Positions 27,640 through 39,257 are shown, counted from the stretch's first letter. The stretch: 64,000 nt of DNA from Dryococelus australis (GCA_029891345.1 CM056993.1:109421800-109485799), one strand, 5' to 3'. Made by a program: numbers and translations. The notes: a model not told the origin generated them from the sequence alone.

Positions 27640-28082
27640 AAAGTCGAATATTGTCGATTGGAGTCTCTGGTGGAGTCTCGCCTTTTACTTCACCCCAGTC
27701 AATCGTCAATGAACATTTCAACATTAGTTTAGAATTTTTTCCTGTTGAGACAAACTGTTATTTATAGCCATACTTTTGATGTAGCTTTTTAAGTGATTGA
27801 TAGGTGTAGTCTTTCTTATTTCTGTTAATTTTCCTTCCACGTACTCTCTCTTAAATCCTTTTTTTTTTATCAAGTTTACACACAAATAACTTCCAGTTTT
27901 TAAGGTAGTGCATGTAAATACCCTCTCTCATAGTCCATATACCCACTCTCCCATATTAGAGCATGTTGTTTTTTGGTGATATATGTATTGATATCCTTAT
28001 ATTTTGGACTTAAATATTCCCAGTCAAATGGTGATTTGAAGCTTAAGATGGTTGTATGGTCCCCCATGACTATAATAGCCAA
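27640..28082 (-). pseudogene. Unrecognised minus-strand Polinton ORF, broken
   Basis: An open frame at 27,900-28,082 (60 residues, starting MAIIVMGDHTTILSF) appears to continue, after frame changes, through 27,640-27,900 with further protein-like sequence. Orientation and position, immediately 3' of the capsid gene remnant, suggest it belongs to the element. I do not recognise the family. Host sequence rather than viral coding cannot be excluded for the part before 27,900. Confidence 0.45.
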
Positions 28083-28304
28083 TTATTTAATAATGAATGT
28101 GTTAGGAATCTGAAATTCTGGAACATTGCAGAACATCGTGACACAATGTTGGTTTGTCATCTACTGATTCACGTAAGTACCTTAACCAACTTATCTCGGA
28201 CATTATGGAATACTAATCTATCATGCATTATTAATGCACATGTTTGAGTATTTGGTGGAATGGGTGTTTTTACAATTATTTCAAATTAGAGAATCAATAA
28301 CATT

Positions 28305-29260
28305 ATTTCAAATAGTGTCATTTTGTTTGCCGACATCAAATACGAATAAAGGTCCTCTGCTCTTAAATCTTTCGGGTTCCAAGATTGGTGCACTGTCTTT
28401 ATTGTAATATGTTTCCTGGAACCTTGCATACATATTGTAGCAAATAAGGTATTTGCCTTTTCCAAAGTTTATATTGAAATCTGCATAGGGATATACTTGA
28501 CTGTTTAGATAAAGTTTAATATTTTTCATATTGCAATGGTCAAACAGTGATCTGTCTGCTCTTAAATGGTTTTGTCAGTTTGTTTGAAAACATATAATGC
28601 CATATCTTGATTATTCATTTGAGAAACTTCATTTCACATTCTATACAATTTTGTCTGATGCTGGTAGTGAAGAAAAAGTCTCCAGACTCCAACTTGTAAA
28701 TGAAATATCTATGTTCTTCCCTTTATAAATGTATTTGAGAAACTTTACATTTTCACAAGTGTTAATTTTAATATGTGGCATCAACCATTCTACACAGTTT
28801 AATTCAAATCTTACACCTTCCTTGTTAATAGCCATGTTGTATATAGCATTCAAGAGTGTGTTACCAGATATAATAACTAATTCTTGTTTGGCATTTACTA
28901 TAATATGTCTATAGTCTTCAGCGGAACCAAGTACCTTACTCAACGGTATTACAACTTTGTATTTTCCACCTGGGTTTATTTGTAGTGTGTAATTGTCAGC
29001 ATGGGTCTACTTAGCTATAAGTCCTGTATAAAGATAGCTTACAGTTTGAGAGAGAGTTTTTTATCATGGAAGTAATTCCAAGATCTTAAGTTTGGTCCAT
29101 TTCAACACCATTAAGCAAATATGCACATCTTTCAAACAAAAGAAGTATTCTGTTTCTCACTATTCCTGTAGTTACTGGATTAGTTGCATTGGCTGTATTT
29201 TTAATTGCTCGTCTTAACCTCAAACTTGATTTCGATGGCAACATATAAATGTTATGATTC
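28305..29260 (-). pseudogene. Polinton major capsid protein remnant
   Basis: Three separated minus-strand segments resemble the major capsid protein of insect Polintons. About 29,090-29,250 reads RNRILLLFERCAYLLNG. At 28,641-28,943 the frame includes VEWLMPHIKI and, further on, ISFTSWSLETFSSLP. At 28,308-28,529 it includes KLYLNSQVYPYADFN and FVFDVGKQND. In the family this protein forms the capsid shell. Stops and frame changes separate the segments, so no product is possible. Segment order on the minus strand matches one decayed gene. Confidence 0.75.
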
Positions 29261-29636
29261 TGGATAAGACCTGCTCAAAATGGTTCATACACATGTATTT
29301 CAGTATTAGTGATTGCATCTTCATAACTTATGGGTTGCTCAACATTAAGTTGTCTTCCATTTCTATTGACTTTATTTCATAGTCATCTTAAAAACTATTA
29401 GTTACCCCATGTTAACCTCACAGGGTTCATAATCGAAGTGAGTGCTTTGCGATTTTTTAGCTGTTTGTTTAACTGAACCATCCAACTTCGCAACTGAGCT
29501 ACTTACTATCCATATGCATTTACTATGATACACAATACCCATTTTGATTGTAATGTGCACAGATTGTGAGTGTTTATATACTTACCTTTAAATGCAATCA
29601 CACTGTAATTATTTGTCTCTAAAATTAATAAGTTTA

Positions 29637-30219
29637 TCATTTTGTTTGATTGGCAATTGTAAAAACTATTTCATCATTACAATTAACTATTGCTGGAAGA
29701 TAGATTAAAGTACTTGGCATTTCAATTATTTTGTATCTTGGAGCCAATGCACAAGTGCATTCATGTGTTGTATTTGTTGGTTTTCCATTCAAATATGAAC
29801 CACCTACAATATTTACTTTTATACGACATATGTTAACTGACAAAATATTAACTTGTTTTGATGATTTGTGCGATTAGCAGGATACACTTTCTGTTTGTAA
29901 ACTAAAATTTGCATATGAATTGTTTTTTTGTGAAATTTGTATTTCCACTAAATCGTAAATATACATATTCAGGCAATGTGGCCTTAACACATGTTTCCAA
30001 ATCTTCCAGTTCATATGAATTCACTGGTATCACAATCCTGAATTTTTGTTCACCAATGTTGAATTTGAATGATTGATTGCGCATATCAATATTGGGTGTG
30101 CTGTTGTAAGGGACGAATTCGATTAAGCTTATTTGCCACGCACACTCTAACTTCAAAGCTGTGAAATAAACTAAATATAATTGCAACAAGTTTCCACATA
30201 GTAAAAATGTAATTGTCAT
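29637..30219 (-). pseudogene. Polinton minor capsid (penton-like) protein remnant
   Basis: Two minus-strand frames form one gene interrupted by a break near 29,850-29,900. The 5' piece (29,902-30,219) includes CAWQISLIEFVPYNS and YELEDLETCVKA. The 3' piece (29,637-29,843) includes VNIVGGSYLNGKPTNT and APRYKIIEMPSTLIYLP. This pattern recurs in the minor capsid protein encoded next to the major capsid gene in insect Polintons. Assignment rests on pattern recognition and synteny. The gene lies between the protease and major capsid remnants, all on the same strand. Confidence 0.65.
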
Positions 30220-30307
30220 ATTACTAACAGGTTTTACTACTACACATATGCATACTTTACTATCCTATTTATTCTCAAAACCCTTAAACATAAATGCCGA
30301 CAATTGA

Positions 30308-30742
30308 TCATATTTTGTAATTGTTCTCTTTTGTAGGTGTATTTAATTTGTGTTTTTTTTTATAAATAGTCGCATATTTAAATTGGGGACATAAATCTTC
30401 TAAACTTTCATAATATAATGATTGATTTATGTTCTTAATTAATGCAAGCCAATGTGTTCCTTCATTTTGTTTCGAATCTAAGTTTACAATCATACATTCA
30501 TGAAGGTTTGGTTTCTTCAGTAAATCATCTCTCACATACACACCTAGGAAATATGGAATATCCCATTCCTTTACAAATACAATAATGTCCTTGTTTGTGA
30601 GTGTGTGTTTTGGAAGTTTATTTAAGCCTTTCTGTGCTTCTTTCCACATTTGGAGTTTTTCATCCTTGTCCAACTTTATATGGTTTAAGATATATTCCTT
30701 TCCCACTTGATTTAACTGATCTAGTAAGAGCTGAAACTCCAC
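30308..30742 (-). pseudogene. Adenovirus-type (Ulp1-like) cysteine protease, C-terminally truncated
   Basis: A 144-residue frame from a Met at 30,742 contains KEWDIPYFLGVYVRDDL and the catalytic-His motif GTHWLAL, followed by YYESLEDLCPQ. In active relatives an acidic residue lies in the latter segment and the nucleophilic Cys further on. Here the frame stops before any Cys-nucleophile segment, so the protease is incomplete. In Polintons this enzyme is thought to mature capsid proteins. It is the longest surviving frame of the element and has no internal stop up to its truncation. Confidence 0.8.
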
Positions 30743-30853
30743 CCTTTAGAGCTCAAAGGGCTGATAATGCTGGAGATATGCATGTCAATATCCCACCTTT
30801 CTTTTTATTTTGCTTTGTCATGTGTTTTACTCCTGTACCTTTTTCACTTTTGC

Positions 30854-31150
30854 TCACATTACTTCATCTACGACCCAAACACCAAGCTTTTCACCTGTGG
30901 ATGTGGATGTATTCCTCTTTATATTTACTGCTTTATCGGCTAGAAATGTGTCTGCTATATATCTCTGTTTCAAATTGTTTGTTTGAGCGTGAACTATGCA
31001 ATGCTCTTCAGATGCATCATCCCAAGTGTTTATTCCTTGATTGTTACAAGTCAGGAATGTTGCAAGTTTCGTTCCTGGGTCACAGTAATTGTATTTTGGC
31101 AAATGCAATTCAAATGGCAATTTATTAATCAATTTAATCAATATGCTCAA
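30854..31150 (-). pseudogene. Phospholipase A2-like protein of the Polinton
   Basis: A 98-residue minus-strand frame includes LPFELHLPKYNYCDPGTKL, where YCDPGT corresponds to the calcium-loop region of parvovirus-type PLA2 domains. It is followed by DDASEEHCIVHAQ, which sits where the catalytic His-Asp pair is expected. The His is kept, but the expected Asp is Cys and the usual following Tyr is His, so activity is unlikely. Similar small PLA2-like proteins are often encoded in insect Polinton-type elements and resemble the domain parvoviruses use to breach endosomal membranes. Immediately 3' lies the protease remnant on the same strand. Confidence 0.7.
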
Positions 31151-31381
31151 TTCTCAGCGACATTTTTGATGTCTTTAGTATGAGTCATTGTTTTCAACTG
31201 AAGTCATTTCCATATATATATGCTCTCATTTTAGTTTTACCTCAGTATGTTGTTACACCTTGTGTAATTGTGTAAAATGATGGTTGTAAAACAAGGAGTG
31301 CATTTTCTGGTAATTGTGTATATGATAGAAAAAATAATTGTACAGAAACCTGAAATTCTTTACCACCAAATATATGATATA

Positions 31382-31672
31382 TTAAAAGTGGTCTTCTTCA
31401 TGTGGAAATACATGTGCTATTATGACATTGTTGAAAAATCCAAATGGTTTAAAGTTTGAAAATGTATATGTTTTATAAAACAATACAAGAGATATATCAA
31501 TGATTAACAGGTATTTTGTCATCAATTGAAGGAATGCAATATTTCTATTTTTTCTAATAAACACGAAATTGTTCCTCCGAATAAAGCATTTCCCAATTTC
31601 ATATTTATTTTCGATGATGTTTGAAGTTAACTGCAAAGTGAAATTCAGCAATATTTTAGTTTTTGTATACAT
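31382..31672 (-). pseudogene. Possible remnant of a protein-primed DNA polymerase B
   Basis: A 96-residue minus-strand frame contains VFIRKNRNIAFLQLMTKYLL and ends FPHEEDHF. It loosely resembles part of the exonuclease region of polymerases in this element class. A plus-strand frame overlaps it. The similarity is weak and not accompanied by any YxDTD-type catalytic motif. It may simply be AT-rich chance coding. Confidence 0.25.
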
Positions 31673-31759
31673 TCAAACATTGATTGGTTTTATGTGTCAC
31701 AAAGTTATGCTCATGTTCCAAAACATAATTTGCGTGATAATGCAAAAATTTCAATTGTG

Positions 31760-33132
31760 TTTAAAATGGATAGTTTGAATCTACAACACATTAACAATGA
31801 TCATATTATATGCAATGCACTTTACAAAGTTTAAATATGTGTGTTTTTTACTATTTGAAAGACAAGTATGATTTTCTGGTAATTATGCCTGCACTTCCAT
31901 ATATAAAGGCAGATATAATTATGGATTTGATAATTTTATACATCCAGAGAAAGAATAATGAGGTTTTAAAATTTTGGACATAGTGGTATGAGATATAGTC
32001 ATTACAATACCTGTTTCACCAAAAATTGCGATGGGAATTGTGATTTGAATGGGCATATATTACACAACGTAGGTATGGCAGTGAAATATAGTAATGTGGT
32101 AAATATATGCTATGTGGAAGACTTAAATACTATTACAATAAATGTATTTAAATCACAATCGACAAACATATAAGAGAAATTAATAAAGTTAAATGATAGT
32201 TTTACAAAAGTGATTACAAATAATAGTTATATTTCCGAAATTTTAACCAATGTGATGACTCCACTGCAGAATATGGAAATCAGAACACCTGAACATTTAT
32301 AATGTTTAAAAAGAGAAATTAATTAATTGGTAACTGCTAGTATTGCAGAAAAACTTGAAACACGACTGGAAGAGATGTCTCAATATATAAGTGTTAATAT
32401 GATTAATAAAACATTGGTTTTAGCTACGCAAACAGAAATGAAAAAGAAAATTATGACTTGCAAACATGAATAATTCTTGTTATTAATGACTTGAGAAGTC
32501 GAATTGGAGTTAAATTAGATGTAGTTTTAAGTAAATTCGATAAGATTAAAAAGGTACAGAGTAGTCGATCTACTGTTGCAGCTAAAAAACCAATACATTA
32601 GCTTATGTAAATGCTGGAATGTTAATGTGAACTAATCAAAAAATTTCTGACTCTACTTCGGAATTACATAATGTTATATCTGCTGCAAAGGAGAAATAAC
32701 TGCAAGCTAAACGAACATGAATAGAATGGGGTGTTTTAAATGAAGAAATATTTAAACCTGTAACAAGTAGAATGGATACAATATATACAGCATTAACTAT
32801 ATTTATTGATAAAACAGTGGAAATTAAATCAGAACAACATTTAAAAAAAGTCGAACAATCCAGTCCTTTCTCAATTAACATGCAGGTACTTGACTTTAAA
32901 ACATTCTTCACCTTCATACAATACAACTTTTGGTGTATATAGACATGGTAATGTATTATTCCTTGGAAATTCAGTAATTACATTATTACCTGAAAATAGA
33001 ATCAAATTATGTGAGTATGTAACTGATGCGAGCGAAGGATTGTTTAAATTATTACTTCAAACATTTCGTAATGGATATTCTGACACTGATTTGGAAAATA
33101 AAGGATCTTGTAAAATGTACAAATGCAAATAA
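31760..33132 (+). pseudogene. Polinton-associated hypothetical protein, broken
   Basis: Plus-strand fragments 31,988-32,173, ~32,190-32,480 and 32,890-33,132 appear to belong to one protein. The middle is charged and coiled-coil-like (KLETRLEEMSQYISVNM). The C-terminal part has the signature VYRHGNVLFLGNS, followed by NRIKLCEYVTDASEGLFKLL. I know this signature as a recurrent uncharacterised protein encoded beside the integrase in insect Polintons; its function is unknown. Several stops and frame changes break it. Confidence 0.6.
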
Positions 33133-33179
33133 TCATTTAGGAAACAAAGATCATCCAAAATGACATTTATTAGGCAATA

Positions 33180-34230
33180 TTGTTAGAAGTAGATTATATA
33201 AATATGAAGTGGGTGATTGGTTTTCTCCTGCTTATTGGAACAATCCCAGTGAGTTGGTAACAAAGATTAAAACTTCTCATCACATACAAATGAAATGGTG
33301 TCTATTATTGAAGAAGTGACTAAAGAAGGTTATATTCGTTATGAAGTTTATTAAGATTTCTCAAGAATTGCATACTCCTGCAAGATTAAAGTTTCCTAAA
33401 AGAAAGGTTATTATTCTGGGAATAAACCACTTGTTTGAAGATGAGTTGTGTGACATGACATTGTTTTCAAAATACACTAATGGATACAAGTATATTTTAA
33501 CCATAATAGATGTTTATTCAAAGTATGCATGGGGTGTACCTGTGAAGAACAAGGCTGGAAAACAAGTTACCACTGCAATGAAAACCATTTTAGAAGAAAG
33601 AACCCTAAACATCTCCAAACCAACAAAGGAATGGAATTTCAAGAAACTAATAACAGGGTATGGGATTGATTATTATGTAACATAATCTGAAATAAAAGAT
33701 ACTGTAGTCGAACATATCAACATAAGTTTAAAGCACGTTAGTATATGAACATTTCACTTCGCAGGAACTTACAAGTTGGTAGATGTCTGGCCAGGAATAG
33801 TGAAATTTTATAATTCAAGATACCACAGACCTATCAAAATGGCACCCAAAAAGTTTATAGACAATAGATTCTTGAAAACCATATATAATAATCCTAAACT
33901 AATCGATGAGTGATAACAGGTGTTTAAAGTTGTAGAATATGTATGTATTTCCAAGGTCAAAGGTGTTTTCGAGAATAAATATATATTGTTAATTGGTCGT
34001 ATGTAATATTTCAAACTATTCCAGTTAGACACTATTCCCTAGAGTATAAGTATTACCTTGAAAGCTATGATGGCGAACCAATAAATGGTGGGTTTTATGA
34101 ATTAGAATTATAGAAAAATAATTTTCAATATGCATATTTATTTGATAATGTTATTAGGAGGGAAAAAGATAGGTCACTGTTCATTGAAAAGGTTTCATAA
34201 AAGTTCATGGGTGAAAAATCAATGTCTTAA
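33180..34230 (+). pseudogene. Retroviral-type (rve) integrase of the Polinton, broken
   Basis: The 33,341-33,685 frame contains the core segment DELCDMTLFSKYTNGYKYI followed by TIIDVYSKYAWGVPV, diagnostic of Polinton integrases. Downstream fragments continue with DTVVEHINISLK (third acidic position retained), FYNSRYHRPIKMAPKKF and a tail ending near KSSWVKNQ, in the position of a chromodomain-like end. The position expected for the first catalytic Asp reads Glu, and the segment that should carry the second Asp is not conserved. Stops interrupt it near 33,685, 33,750 and later. The enzyme would catalyse element insertion; this copy is dead. Confidence 0.85.
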
Positions 34231-34464
34231 GAGATTGTAGAAGCATGTTTGTAAAGTGTTACTTAATGTAATAATAAATCATTGATCCAATTTGGATCCA
34301 TTTTTAATTTAATAAACGTGTCTTTATTTGTGGGTTTTAATATGTTACACACATCATTTTTTTAAAGTATGTATATTACTCTCATTAAATTGAAATTAGT
34401 TCTAACATGAGTACCATTTACTGTAATATAAAATAACAACGGAATGTTAACTGTAATCTCTAGT

Positions 34465-35300
34465 CGGGAGTGACAGGGTTCGGACATACACTTTTACGTA
34501 ATTACTTTTAATATTCTGAAAGTAATGTCTAGTGACATTATAGTATATTTAATATTTTGTATTTGTTTGTTCATCTCGTTACTTAGTACTTTTCATGTGC
34601 TTGTGAATAAATTTAATTGTTAAGTAATTTTTTTTGTTGTACATAATTAGTATTTGTGTCAGTGTTCGTGAATTGTTTTGTATTTAAGTTTCATTTGTAA
34701 TTTTCTTTCCGTTGCTTGTGGTTAGTAATTGAGCCAATGTTTGTGAAATATTTTATATTTAATGTTTCATTGGTAAATGGTTTTTTTCGGTGTGCGTATT
34801 TCGCCATTATTTAATGTTGCATATTTCGGAATTATTTAATGTTTCATTGCGCTTAATTAGTAAGTTGGTCAGTGTTTGCGAATAATTTGTTTTAAATTAC
34901 TTGGTGTTTGTGAAATATTGTATTTCTTTAGTAATTCATCTTGTTGCATGTGGTTAGTAACTGTTTTTGATTGCTTTGTTTTTTAGTGGTAATTCATTTC
35001 TGAGATTAAATTTCATGTTTCGGTTGTTGTATTTTTTCATTTGGTAAATATTCAATTTAAACGCTATATTTCTTTGTCTATTTATTTTCCAAACACTGCA
35101 TTATTACGATTCTCTAATTGCACAATTCCAACCACGGAGCTCATTTACTCATTACACTTCAAAGGGGATGGAGGAGTTTTGGTGCTCCCATCACCTCCTT
35201 TCCCCTCACCCACCCCCCGAACTCATTCCTCCACTGACCTATGACCAGAACGGACCTCAGCTGCTCCCGACACCCCCTTCCTCTCATCCACCATAATATT
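34465..35300 (+). repeat. Long dispersed repeat, copy 2
   Basis: About 100-bp degenerate units (TATTTGTGTCAGTGTTCGTG, GTGCTTGTGAATAAATTTAA) are followed by a CT-rich block (CCCTCACCCACCCCCCGAAC, CATTCCTCCACTGACC). This mirrors, in reverse complement, the repeat at 16,360-17,430. It lies directly after the Polinton remnant. Confidence 0.7.
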
Positions 35301-35667
35301 CATCACTTTACTAAAACACAAACGTTGCAAATCACTTGACATGTGCCAAATGTCTATATTTTTGTAGACAATGAAGTATTACCACAAACAACAGAGTATA
35401 AAGCAGTTCATCGTTACATGTTATAGGATATCTATTATTAGAAGCAAAATGAGACATTAAAAAATAGCGATTGGTAGGACGTTGAGTACTGTGAAGTGTC
35501 GATCGTCATGCACACAAGGCGTGTGCACGATGCTCACACAAGCATTGTTTTTTTTTTTCTTAGTAGATCATATTTATTTTTCTGGCGGAATAATTGTACT
35601 AAATTTATTTTACACCTGAATGTTGTTTTAAATCAAAGGAAATACAAGAAACATTTCAATACAAGTG

Positions 35668-36659
35668 CACTCTAAATTCAAATTAGTGGAAAACCACTGA
35701 TTCGCAGTTAAATTCAACAACTCGAATCAGTGAAAATTGCTCCACTTAGAATTAGTGGAAAATTACTGATTGCTTCAGTGAAAAAAATTCACTGATTGAA
35801 TTAGTGTTTTGAAACAAATTCACTGATTGAATAAGTGACGGCTGACTGCAGTGGCGAATTAAATATTGGTTTTAATGAATTTAACCAAATAATTACTTGA
35901 AATAAACATATTTACGACAGTTTGCTATTTATATTGCGAAATTTGCCGTATTTTAAAGAAGCAAAAAAAAAAAAACCGCGGATTGAATTCACACCCCGTT
36001 TAAATTTCACTTTCAGCCTGTTATCTTGCCATCTCCGCCACCAAGTCAAGTTTCAGAATTGCAGGAAAATATATGCCTTATACTCGTAACGAAATCATGA
36101 AGATTCAAATTGGATGAACTTGTTTTTTTATTTTGGTTAAATTGGTACCATTAGGATTTTTAAAACGAATAGTATATATAAGTGCACTCTCTTCACGACA
36201 TTATATACAGTAGAAACCTTCAAACAGAGTGTTGTGTTTGATTAAATAAAAACCAAATGAAAGACGTAAAAGTGGAATGAAAGGCTGAATGTTCATATTA
36301 CCTCGTAAAATGGGTTTTGAAAGACGAAACACATTTTAAAAAGTATTTTGTATTGGTTTTGTTAGTTTACACGATGATACTTCATACGCGTTTTTTAACG
36401 GTCATGTTTTAACTTCGTTGGACGACCATGTTCACACGCTGTTTTACTGATCCATCAGTCAAAAAACAAACCACTGAAAAACAGTGAAAAAATGACTGAT
36501 GAATCAGTGAGAAATGCCACTGAATTAATAAGTGAAGGAAATCTGGCATTTTTTCACGGATTCATCAGATAAATTCAGTGAAGTAAGTGACTGTTGAATC
36601 AGTTAGGTACTCTTGACTGATTGAAACAGTGAAATTCTCACTGAATCATATTTAGAGTG
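35668..36659. mobile_element. Fold-back element with CACTGATT-rich subterminal repeats
   Basis: Termini CACTCTAAAT (35,668) and ATTTAGAGTG (ending 36,659) are exact inverted complements. Each terminal ~170 bp is packed with AATCAGTG/CACTGATT motifs (for example CACTGATTGAATTAGTG on the left and GACTGATTGAAACAGTG on the right), so both ends could fold internally and with each other. The ~600-bp centre has no transposase. A related end fragment lies at 9117-9240. Confidence 0.8.
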
Positions 36660-36672
36660 TGTTAACATCACT

Positions 36673-37800
36673 TCAACACCAAATTTGTTTTGGCGCAACA
36701 TAAAAGTCACTTAATGTTGACAGTACAGTAATAGGTAACATCGTTACAAGAGTAGTATATATTACAGTTATGTTAATAGCACAACTGTAAACTACACTAA
36801 CAACAACAACATTGGTTGCTGACGGGCTCTCAGATAACGAAAAATTACTGTACTTGTAACATGAATGCTGCTTGCACAATATTAGACTTTTATCTGTGCG
36901 GGCTCTGCTACCATTCGGTTATCTAACGTACAGAACAGACGTTATTTCCTCGGATATTTTGTCCTCGGACTATCAGTTTGAAAAGTAATTGACCTAAAAT
37001 GTCCGTGTTCCATAAGCAACGATCTTTTCAGAGGACTTTGAAGCTTACTGCCAGCGAAGCAGTGGGAGTATGTGTTTGACTAATATTTATTAATCTTCTT
37101 ATCTGTATTGGGGATACACACTGATTTCAGTGTTCATGCATCTCACTGATTTCGTAGGACTTGCCTGAAACTTTGCCAGGGCTTCATTTATATTCCCTTT
37201 TACTACCAGTGGTCTATCACAGAATTATCGCGAACCTGTTTCGTGAAATGTTTTAAGAATTTTCCCATCTGCACTGTGGCTTATTTGAATATTTATAACT
37301 TAACCTGGCCACCACTTACCTTTACGTACATCCCTGTCGTCCAAAAATAAGAATTATTTCCATTCAGCCATCTTCCGTCAGTATTATAGCTCACATTCTG
37401 AAAGCAATGCCGCCTTTGGTTCTTCTAGACTTTGTAGTCATCCTGTACATTGCATCTCTCTGAAGCCATTGAGCATCCGCCACTAAATGTATCGCAATAT
37501 CCAACTGTTAACGCCTTGAAAAATTCAACTACGTTTCTTAACCATGGGTAGTTCCACATCAAAAACACAAAAGAATTTGTTATATTTTTGATACGGGAAA
37601 AGGCGTTATTCACGCACTTAAGTTTTTCCTATTTTGCCAAGGTTGTTAAAGTGTGTTAGATAAAATAATTTCAGGTATTGTTGACGCGTGGTAGAAAATC
37701 GGATTGTCATTTTTCAGCAGATTTTTACGTGTTAAATTTTTTGTCTGATTTCCAAAATGGAAGATAGCCTTGTGAAATCACTTTCCTTTCTGTGCATATG
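36673..37800. other. Intronic DNA without a recognised gene
   Basis: Short frames at 36,673-36,879 and 37,425-37,613 show no recognisable motif. Confidence 0.4.
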
Positions 37801-37809
37801 TGTGTGTAT

Positions 37810-38870
37810 CCCCACTAAAAACTTTTGAACCAGTCGAACCAAAGTTCACCGAACTCGGTACTCACGTAATACACATTAAGGACATCCGACTGTTTAAAAC
37901 ATAATTTCATATCTCGGGAACAATTACACAAATTTAAAATAAATTTAACATTCTGACAGTTTATTATATAAATAATTAATTTCAAAAGGTGCATTGTTAT
38001 TGGCCTTCAATTTCGGAAGAGAGCACTACATGATAAAATAAAACCTTTCCGTCGTATCTCGTAAACTAATCAATATATTCCCTCCAAATTTGGCGGGTAG
38101 CAAATACTATGGTAGGCTATGCTAATATATGCGATTTGAATTAATACGGCACTTATTTCGAACAATGCAGTCATACAATTACTTTAGATTAACTTTGTTT
38201 ATTACCATAACTTTGTTTATTACCATAACCTTCGACCATACTTTGTTTGGTGGAAGAATCAACAGCGAGCATCAAACATGCTGATACATAGACTCTTTAG
38301 TTTGCCATTTTGTATGACAGTGCTACTTGAAATAAATTAAGTTTTGTGACATATCTCGGGAAACTATAAATGCTTTCGTAACAAATTTGGCTAACAAGAA
38401 ATCCTACGGCTCGCAATGTAAACATATATGTTTTAAACGGGCGAGACTCTTATTTTGAAAATGGCGACCTTCTAAACGTTGATATGCTACATATACGAAA
38501 CCATGTAACTAATTTAATCGAAACTTTGTACGCTGGTAATAGACAATGTCTGTATTTCGTCCGCCATTTTATGAGATGGCGTCACTTTTATGTCAGTTCT
38601 CGGGAAGTAAGCAGTTCCCACCAAATTTGACAAACATGTATTACTATGGTAGGCCATGTAAATTGATGTGCTTCAATAACTGGGCCAGATGTTTATTTTC
38701 AATATGATGGAAATATAAATATTTTATTTTAAAATACATGTTCCTTTTATCAAAGTCTTAGAGAGGACTAACTTCATCAAATTTACTCGCATACATATGT
38801 ATACGGCAGTAGGCTTATTAGTTATATTGGTTACTTATTGTTTTATGTTCAGGATTAAATATACGCGTTA
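37810..38870 (+). repeat. Satellite block 2 (same ~275-bp family as 2.5-3.9 kb)
   Basis: Core units recur near 38,085 (CCAAATTTGGCGGGTAGC), 38,380 (ACAAATTTGGCTAACAAG) and 38,622 (ACCAAATTTGACAAACATG). Each is followed by a variant of CTATGGTAGGCCATGTAAA and a TTATTTTCAAAATGG-like element. The block ends with GTAGGCTTATTAGTTATAT, as at about 3790. It lies about 130 bp upstream of the next host exon. Confidence 0.8.
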
Positions 38871-39001
38871 CAATAAATTTATATTAGTTATGAGCCTAGT
38901 AATATTTACGAACACAATTTTAATTATTCCCTATTATAACATTATGTATGTGTGACATTCATATGCAACTTTTAAATTGCTTTCCGTTTATTTATTTTCA
39001 G

Positions 39002-39112
39002 GACTGCTTGCCTATAAGACTGAAGGCTGTTCACATTGTCAATACAGTTCCTGTGGTGGAAAAAATTCTGGCAATGATAAAACCATTTATGAAGAGCGAA
39101 CTGGCATCTCTG
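39002..39112 (+). CDS. CRAL-TRIO lipid-transfer protein, third visible exon
   Basis: The acceptor is TTATTTTCAG (ending 39,001) and the donor CTG|GTAACT. There are exactly 37 codons, phase 0 at both ends. It encodes CLPIRLKAVHIVNTVPVVEK then ILAMIKPFMKSELASL, the central beta-strand and following helix of the CRAL-TRIO fold. In the family the pattern PVRLKGIHFIN-like followed by P..KIL...KPF is one of the strongest signatures. It joins in frame to the exon ending at 14,705 (LLFYVQ | DCLP). Confidence 0.96.
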
Positions 39113-39257
39113 GTAACTATAAGTGTTGTTTACAAATAGTAGTAATGAATCGTAGAATAAATGTTTATTTAATACTTCGTGAATACAAATAACAAACTAC
39201 AAATGCAAATAACACACATGCAATATACAAATAATACACGTCTGAGTAAGAATAGCT

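Larger units (their letters stand above)
27620..34300. mobile_element. Degenerate Polinton/Maverick (or related endogenised adintovirus-like element)
   Basis: One block contains fragments of a double-jelly-roll-type major capsid protein, a minor capsid protein, an adenovirus-type cysteine protease and a phospholipase A2-like protein (all minus strand), then a conserved Polinton-associated protein and a retroviral-type integrase (plus strand). This gene set is diagnostic of Polintons/Mavericks and close relatives. All genes carry stops or frameshifts. I could not find terminal inverted repeats or a 6-bp target duplication, and the large DNA polymerase B gene is missing except for a doubtful remnant. 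The element is therefore truncated and long inactive. It sits in intron 2 of the host gene. Confidence 0.9.

Noticed and set aside
30601-31128. 175-residue plus-strand open frame
   Set aside because: It is antisense to the better supported Polinton protease and PLA2-like remnants and has no recognisable motif.
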